From positions 1 to 20,057 of the IMG/VR virus record IMGVR_UViG_3300048027_000331: a stretch of 20,057 nucleotides of DNA; one strand, given 5' to 3'. The translations under genes and the position numbers were made by a program. The notes under the pieces are model-generated. The model did not search any database, was not told the origin of the DNA, and saw only the letters and a list, made by a program, of their open reading frames with translations. Of this stretch, positions 16,661 through 20,057 are shown piece by piece; the stretch's first letter is position 1, and the number at the start of each line of letters is the position of its first letter. The DNA is from a virus.

Positions 16661-16827
16661 GGCTCCATTGATTTTTTCATTTGCCGTAGGTCATATATCA
16701 AGGAGTTTATGGTGTTTTTTCCATCTTCAAACTCTCCGTCAAAAACATGTTCATAAGCGTCGTTTAGTTTGTCGTGCATACGATTAAATGTTTTTTCAAG
16801 ATAAGCTTGCCTAGATGATAGTGCCAT
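16657..16827 (-). CDS. Small hypothetical protein, 56 aa
   Basis: An open frame too short for standard length cut-offs that fills the gap between the 78-aa gene and the phosphoesterase. ATG at 16827 (2 nt after the stop of the 78-aa gene); the TGA at 16657-16659 overlaps the phosphoesterase ATG as ATGA, a classic coupling arrangement. The protein starts MALSSRQAYLEKTFNRMHDK and ends LRQMKKSMEP. It is highly charged and predicted to be almost wholly helical, with a short turn (DGEFEDGKN) between two helices, like a helical hairpin or dimerising coiled coil. I recognise no family. The overlap with flanking genes and the lack of any alternative explanation for this gap support it strongly as a gene. 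Confidence 0.75.
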   Translation of the reverse strand: MALSSRQAYLEKTFNRMHDKLNDAYEHVFDGEFEDGKNTINSLIYDLRQMKKSMEP

Positions 16828-16829
16828 TT

Positions 16830-17066
16830 TTATTCTTTATCCATATGCCATAAAAGCTTTTCTCCGTCAGATTTATCAATCTGCTTTATTGCTCTGTAAA
16901 GAGCTCTTGATTTCTTTTTGGCTTCGTTTCTTTCGTTTTTACTAGAGTTTGAGCCAAGATTAGTGTAAAGACTGCAATCATATTCAAGTATTGCGTCTAT
17001 CTTTTTTTTGTCACTCCAAGTCTTATAGCCAAGGATTTTTTCTGTAAATTTTGTTACATCTTCCAT
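16830..17066 (-). CDS. Hypothetical protein, 78 aa
   Basis: A small basic and helical protein that I do not assign to a function. The start is an ATG at 17066, separated from the stop of the MazG-like gene by 1 nt. The N-terminus (KILGYKTWSDKKKIDAILEY) is followed by a Ser/Asn-rich turn (SNSSKNERNEAKKKSRALYR) and a helical end (LYRAIKQID...GEKLLWHMD). The cluster of Lys and Arg in the middle might contact nucleic acid. There is no signal peptide or membrane segment. Close spacing to both neighbours shows it belongs to the same operon as the MazG-like protein and the phosphoesterase. Confidence 0.75.
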   Translation of the reverse strand: MEDVTKFTEKILGYKTWSDKKKIDAILEYDCSLYTNLGSNSSKNERNEAKKKSRALYRAIKQIDKSDGEKLLWHMDKE

Positions 17067-17067
17067 T

Positions 17068-17613
17068 TCATAAAAATTGTTTTAGGTTTGGTTTAAAATA
17101 CTCAGACCCTTTCATCACCTTACCATCATTCCTTCTCAAAACTTTTCCATTTTCAAGCTTACTCATGTTTGATTTATGAACCTCTTCGAACATTTCAAAA
17201 ATAACATCTGACAATCCATGCGCTATCACAAAACCATAAAGCACATACATCATATCGACTATAGCATCTGAAACCTCAACTAAGTCCATGTTAAAAGAGG
17301 CTTTTTTATATTCATTTAATTCTTCCAATAATAAATTGTATCTTAAATCAGATTCTTCTTTTGATATTAAGACAGGGTTTTTTGAAGTCAATAAAGAAAA
17401 TGTTTTATTGAATTGCTTTACCATATCTAATTTTTGGTCTTTGACCGAAAGATGCTTTTCAATATAAAGAGTTGCATCCATTAACTCTTCTTGAAGATGC
17501 TGAAGAAAGTTATCAGTTGAGTTTTCATCAAGAGTAGTGTTGTATTTTTCTATACCCCTTATACTCCTGTCTGTGTACTTGTTTTTTACTGATTCTACTA
17601 TTGAGTCAAACAT
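17068..17613 (-). CDS. MazG-like nucleotide pyrophosphohydrolase with two all-alpha NTP-PPase-like modules
   Basis: A 181-aa protein. The C-terminal half matches the all-alpha NTP pyrophosphatase (MazG/HisE-type) pattern: E98-x-x-E101 in LLLEELNEYKK, then E113-x-x-D116 and D120 (VEVSDAIVDMMYVLYGFVIA), followed by EVHKSNMSK and a YFKP end common in phage homologues. These residues bind Mg for hydrolysis of (d)NTPs to (d)NMP and pyrophosphate. Residues about 15-55 (DRSIRGIEKYNTTLD, then HLQEELMDATLYIE with E42, E43, D46) resemble a second, shorter unit of the same fold, so this may be an internal fusion. Probable roles are nucleotide pool control or lowering host (p)ppGpp, as proposed for phage MazG proteins; which substrate it uses cannot be seen. 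Its ATG lies at the edge of a palindrome that overlaps a promoter candidate. Confidence 0.8.
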   Translation of the reverse strand: MFDSIVESVKNKYTDRSIRGIEKYNTTLDENSTDNFLQHLQEELMDATLYIEKHLSVKDQKLDMVKQFNKTFSLLTSKNPVLISKEESDLRYNLLLEELNEYKKASFNMDLVEVSDAIVDMMYVLYGFVIAHGLSDVIFEMFEEVHKSNMSKLENGKVLRRNDGKVMKGSEYFKPNLKQFL

Positions 17614-17637
17614 TTCCTAAACTTTATTTTTAGGAAA
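17613..17637 (-). promoter_or_regulatory. Palindrome overlapping promoter and start codon (possible operator or RNA hairpin)
   Basis: A perfect 9-bp inverted repeat (TTTCCTAAA at 17613-17621 and TTTAGGAAA at 17629-17637, 7-nt centre). One arm takes in the first base of the MazG-like start codon and the other overlaps the -7 box. No T run follows, so it is not an intrinsic terminator. As DNA it could be a repressor site; as RNA it could hide the start codon. Confidence 0.5.
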
Positions 17638-17664
17638 TATACTAATAATATTTTAGATAATCAA
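17634..17664 (-). promoter_or_regulatory. Bacteroidota-type promoter for the MazG-like gene
   Basis: On the minus strand TTGA (17661-17664), a 19-nt spacer and TATATTTC (17634-17641) fit the TTTG / TAnnTTTG consensus with one mismatch in each box. It lies mostly in the only real gap (39 nt) of this stretch of the operon. The leader would be very short, starting inside the palindrome at 17613-17637. Activity is inferred. Confidence 0.4.
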
Positions 17665-17952
17665 TTTTTCTTTAAAATTTTTCCTAACTTTAACTAAGTC
17701 TGTATACTTTTTTGTGTTTTCTTTAAGTAAATGAACTAGCTCGTGAATGATTCCTTCATCTGACAAACAATCATCGGTTGGTATGTCTTTTACCCAACAA
17801 ACATATACAGCAAAATGTAATGCTGATACGATGTTTTCTAAGAACTCATCATCTTCCATGCTTAAAAAATCATAGTACGTTAATCTTACTTCTTTTTTAT
17901 TGAAAGCATATAGCTTATCTCCTATCTTGTATTCTTTTGGCAATTTCTTCAT
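17653..17952 (-). CDS. Hypothetical protein, 99 aa, with an HExxH string
   Basis: A small protein without a recognised family. The N-terminus (KLPKEYKIGDKLYAFNKKEV) looks like a beta hairpin; residues 34-80 are helical and moderately hydrophobic (IVSALHFAVYVCWVKDI), and the end is basic (VRKNFKEKLII). HELVH at 70-74 matches the zinc-binding HExxH string, but there is no visible third ligand and the protein is very short, so protease activity is doubtful. The ATG at 17952 lies inside the 3' end of the 73-aa gene (38-nt overlap in another frame). A later ATG (residue 32) would remove the overlap but also the conserved-looking N-terminus. The gene ends 39 nt before the MazG-like gene. Confidence 0.65.
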   Translation of the reverse strand: MKKLPKEYKIGDKLYAFNKKEVRLTYYDFLSMEDDEFLENIVSALHFAVYVCWVKDIPTDDCLSDEGIIHELVHLLKENTKKYTDLVKVRKNFKEKLII

Positions 17953-18136
17953 AAATTTCTATTATTTTGTTTTGCATTTGTTTTTGCTCTGTTTTCCAAT
18001 TATATGTTTCAGAGCCTTGTTTTTTTCTTCCATTATAATCAACTTCTACCTTCATATGATTTCTATCATACACAACAGGGTAAACCTTTACTCCGTTTTT
18101 AAAGCATATTGACATTTGTTCGTTTATTTCCTTCAA
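17915..18136 (-). CDS. Hypothetical protein, 73 aa, probable TTG start
   Basis: Small basic protein of unknown role. The most upstream start is a TTG at 18136 that overlaps the stop of the upstream nuclease-like gene as TTGA, an arrangement typical of coupled translation. The first ATG is seven codons later (18115, MSICFKNGVKVYPVVYDRNH). The first half is beta-rich (GVKVYPVVYDRNHMKVEVDY) with Lys/Arg-rich turns, and the C-terminus is a charged helix (KQMQNKIIEIYEEIAKRIQD). There is no signal peptide or motif. It overlaps the 99-aa gene by 38 nt in another frame; both keep coherent amino-acid composition, so both are probably real. Confidence 0.6.
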   Translation of the reverse strand: MKEINEQMSICFKNGVKVYPVVYDRNHMKVEVDYNGRKKQGSETYNWKTEQKQMQNKIIEIYEEIAKRIQDRR

Positions 18137-18531
18137 AACTTACATTTCTCATTATCCCATCTTCTTCCCAAATAGTTTAGGAAAGATGTTAATTTGTATT
18201 TATTTTTTGTTTTACCCCATTGATACCTGTGAAAATATTCTGTAACGTAACAAGCGTCTAATGGTATATTGTCGTTCACATCATAAACATCCTCATATTC
18301 TACTTTTAAGACAACACTTTTTTTGGTTCTCCATGAAGATGATATTCTTTCTAACAACAGTCTCTGTCCAAGAGGTATATCTATTCCTTGTTTCTTAACC
18401 TCTATAAGAATTAATATATCATTATCAAACTCTAAAACAGCATCTATGTCACTAGGATGCATTGCTCCATTCTGAACGCCTGTAAAGTCTATAGCCCTTA
18501 CTATTTCTTTACTGTTTCTAATTAAGGTCAT
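18133..18531 (-). CDS. PD-(D/E)XK nuclease-like protein
   Basis: A 132-aa protein whose centre fits the PD-(D/E)XK nuclease core: HPSDIDAVLEF (D28 or D30 as the acidic residue), a hydrophobic strand, then ILIEVKKQG (E44 and K46 of the E-x-K pair) and a following helix with LGQRLLLERI (Q56, R57), as in many phage and RecB-like nucleases. The C-terminus (YFHRYQWGKTKNKYKLTSFL) is basic and may contact DNA. It likely cleaves DNA during replication, recombination or host genome breakdown; the exact substrate is unknown. The ATG lies inside the 3' end of the 3D-domain gene (14-nt overlap), and the stop overlaps the next start. This is a second nuclease of this fold in the operon besides the DUF1064-like gene. 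Confidence 0.65.
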   Translation of the reverse strand: MTLIRNSKEIVRAIDFTGVQNGAMHPSDIDAVLEFDNDILILIEVKKQGIDIPLGQRLLLERISSSWRTKKSVVLKVEYEDVYDVNDNIPLDACYVTEYFHRYQWGKTKNKYKLTSFLNYLGRRWDNEKCKF

Positions 18532-18862
18532 CTATTAATCTTATTTTCACATTAGACCACTTACCTCCTTTAATTTTGTAATCCACTAAAAAATCTATTC
18601 TTTTAACCCACCTCTTATTCATTCTATCCTCAACAGTCCATTCTCCATCCATATCCCCTGCTCCTTCAACGCAAACCTTAGCGCCGAATACAAATCCGTA
18701 TTCTTCTAGGTCTCTTGATACAGCAATCCACCTATGTGAGCCAGGTGATTGTGAATTTATTGTTTTTAGTGATGCCGTTGTTAAATAATCGGCGTTACAT
18801 TGTTTGGGGTCGGCGTGATAAATTGTAGCCGTTACCATAATTCCTAATAAAATTGTTTTCAT
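18518..18862 (-). CDS. 3D-domain (RlpA/MltA-like double-psi barrel) protein, possible cell wall lytic enzyme
   Basis: A 114-aa protein that follows the 3D-domain pattern: TATIYHAD...QCNADYLTTAS at residues 11-31, WIAVSRDLEEYGFVFGAKV at 45-63, then GEWTVEDRMNKRWVKRIDFL. The three Asp residues that name the domain appear to be D51, D79 and D90. Related barrels are found in MltA-type lytic transglycosylases and RlpA. Residues 1-10 (MKTILLGIMV) are a short Lys-plus-hydrophobic start that may be a signal or anchor, although it runs straight into the first barrel strand. It probably acts on peptidoglycan for lysis or entry. The start ATG overlaps the primase-helicase stop (ATGA), so it is translated with replication genes, an unusual place for a lysis gene. 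Catalysis is inferred, not proven. Confidence 0.7.
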   Translation of the reverse strand: MKTILLGIMVTATIYHADPKQCNADYLTTASLKTINSQSPGSHRWIAVSRDLEEYGFVFGAKVCVEGAGDMDGEWTVEDRMNKRWVKRIDFLVDYKIKGGKWSNVKIRLIDDLN

Positions 18863-20057
18863 TTGTTTATATTTAATTGTTCAAATTCTAAATCTAAGGT
18901 TTTTGTAACCTCATAAGGGTTGTTTTTATCCTCCATCCAATTAGTGTTATCCCAAGACACGTTTCCGTTGTCCATCTCAGTATACCTACCATTGTTCACA
19001 TTCCACGAAAGTTCTGTGTGTGCTTGGTTTTCACCTAGATTAGCAAACTTAACCTTCAGCACTTTAACTTTTACTGTCGCATTTTCATAATCTCTATGAA
19101 CCAGAATTCCATGCGGACTCATGTCATAAAATTCCCCACCTCCTTTAACATCATAAAAAGTAGGCTCTATTAACTTACCCTTATCGTTCTGTGGTTTAGT
19201 TGGGTGTGCCACAATTATGCATATCACATCATTCTTTTTACAAAACGTATCTACTTTATTAAGGTATGCGTTTGTGTAGTCTGTAATGCTTAAGTTTAAA
19301 TTGTTTTTATCCCTTATCTTGTTGTAAGGGTCAATTACAAGGCACCTTATACCCACTCTTCTGACTAATTCCTCTCCCTTTTTAAGAACCTTATCTAAAT
19401 CAAACCCATCTTCATAGTCAATAAAAAAAAAGTTTTTATTAATGTGTTCAACACATTTCTTCCAATCTTTCTTCTTTGTTTCTTCATACTTTGGAGTGTT
19501 TCCGTATATTTTCCTCACTAACTTATCTACATGTAGGTATTGTGGATAGTTTTCTGTTGAAGCGTATGCAGTTTTCCAATCATACATCATATTGTATCCT
19601 ATTGTCATTTGGTCTACAAAGTCAGACTTACCGCTACTTGGAAAACCTGTAACAACTATAAATTGCTTTGTGTATGTTGAAAATATACCATCAAAACTAT
19701 CTAAGCCTATTTTAAAGCCATTCTTTACACCATTTCTATAGAAATCATCAAGTTCCCCAACCATATCAGAAACCCTTAATACGTTTTCTATTGGACATGG
19801 CGTCGCATCATCAATAACTTTAAACAAAGCATCCTTACCATATTTAAGTAAATATTCGTTTGCATCCTTACAGTCTTTAAGGTCGCATAAATAAACTTTT
19901 TCTGAGCCGAATCTTCTTATTAATTCTTTCTTTCCGTTTTCACCTGCTTCATCTGAATCCACACAAATGTATATCTTCTTCTTACTCTCGAAGTGATAAT
20001 AGAAATCGTTTAAATAATCTAAATTAACTTGGCCGTTTGCAGTAAAGCCATTAGGCA
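18859..20057 (-). CDS. Primase-helicase, TOPRIM + DnaB/T7 gp4-like (5' partial)
   Basis: C-terminal part of a replicative primase-helicase; the frame is open to the right window edge and the N-terminus lies outside. The edge-proximal residues (YYHFESKKKIYIC, then VDSDEAGENGKK) are a TOPRIM domain with the DxD pair, and LKDCKDANEYLLKYG is the typical end of that domain. The RecA-like helicase follows: Walker A GFPSSGKS (19624-19647), Walker B CLVIDPYN (near 19332), the IIVAHPTK motif 3 (near 19206) and GGGEFYDMSPHGILVHRD (motif 4). It would unwind DNA as a ring at the phage fork and prime the lagging strand. A GTG near 19962 can open a shorter frame but would cut the TOPRIM domain, so it is not the start. 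It is the first visible gene of the minus operon and its stop overlaps the next ATG. Confidence 0.92.
   Translation of the reverse strand, partial: PNGFTANGQVNLDYLNDFYYHFESKKKIYICVDSDEAGENGKKELIRRFGSEKVYLCDLKDCKDANEYLLKYGKDALFKVIDDATPCPIENVLRVSDMVGELDDFYRNGVKNGFKIGLDSFDGIFSTYTKQFIVVTGFPSSGKSDFVDQMTIGYNMMYDWKTAYASTENYPQYLHVDKLVRKIYGNTPKYEETKKKDWKKCVEHINKNFFFIDYEDGFDLDKVLKKGEELVRRVGIRCLVIDPYNKIRDKNNLNLSITDYTNAYLNKVDTFCKKNDVICIIVAHPTKPQNDKGKLIEPTFYDVKGGGEFYDMSPHGILVHRDYENATVKVKVLKVKFANLGENQAHTELSWNVNNGRYTEMDNGNVSWDNTNWMEDKNNPYEVTKTLDLEFEQLNINK

Noticed and set aside
17900-18112. 70-codon plus-strand open frame opposite the 73- and 99-aa genes
   Set aside because: Antisense shadow with a Phe/Leu/Ser-rich product; no plus-strand genes occur in this arm.

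Overview
This looks like a piece of a tailed, podovirus-like phage that infects a Bacteroidota host, probably a flavobacterium. The DNA is AT-rich, genes are packed head to tail with overlaps or gaps of a few bases, Shine-Dalgarno sequences are not obvious, and the two promoter candidates resemble the Bacteroidota -33/-7 type (TAnnTTTG). I see no tRNA, rRNA, CRISPR array, transposase or integrase. The host assignment is inference from these signals and from the protein domain types.

Left arm (1-14340, plus strand) holds the tail and DNA-ejection module. A long tail protein, cut by the left window edge, carries a beta-propeller-like region of the tail nozzle ('muzzle') type seen in crAss-like and T7-like phages, then Ig-like domains, a cadherin/Big_9-like domain and a C-terminal von Willebrand A (VWA) domain with a MIDAS motif. 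A separate 257-aa gene follows that looks like the continuation of the nozzle. A Bacteroidota-type promoter then precedes three helical proteins of 241, 654 and 2249 aa. Their order and rising size match T7 gp14-gp15-gp16, so they are best read as internal virion (ejectosome) proteins.

Right arm (14331-20057, minus strand) is a convergent early/replication operon, read from the right edge leftwards: a TOPRIM + DnaB-type primase-helicase (cut by the edge), a 3D/RlpA-like barrel protein, a PD-(D/E)XK nuclease-like protein, two small unknowns, a promoter with a palindrome, a tandem MazG-like NTP pyrophosphohydrolase, a 78-aa unknown, a 56-aa unknown, a calcineurin-like phosphoesterase, a 59-aa unknown, an intrinsic terminator, a 148-aa unknown, and a DUF1064-like endonuclease. 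The last gene overlaps the 3' end of the giant ejection gene by 10 bp, so the two arms meet with no spacer.

The most unusual element is the VWA/Ig adhesive module fused to the tail nozzle protein, where the nozzle also seems to be split into two genes. The two smallest minus-strand genes (56 and 59 aa) fill what would otherwise be unexplained gaps in the operon.
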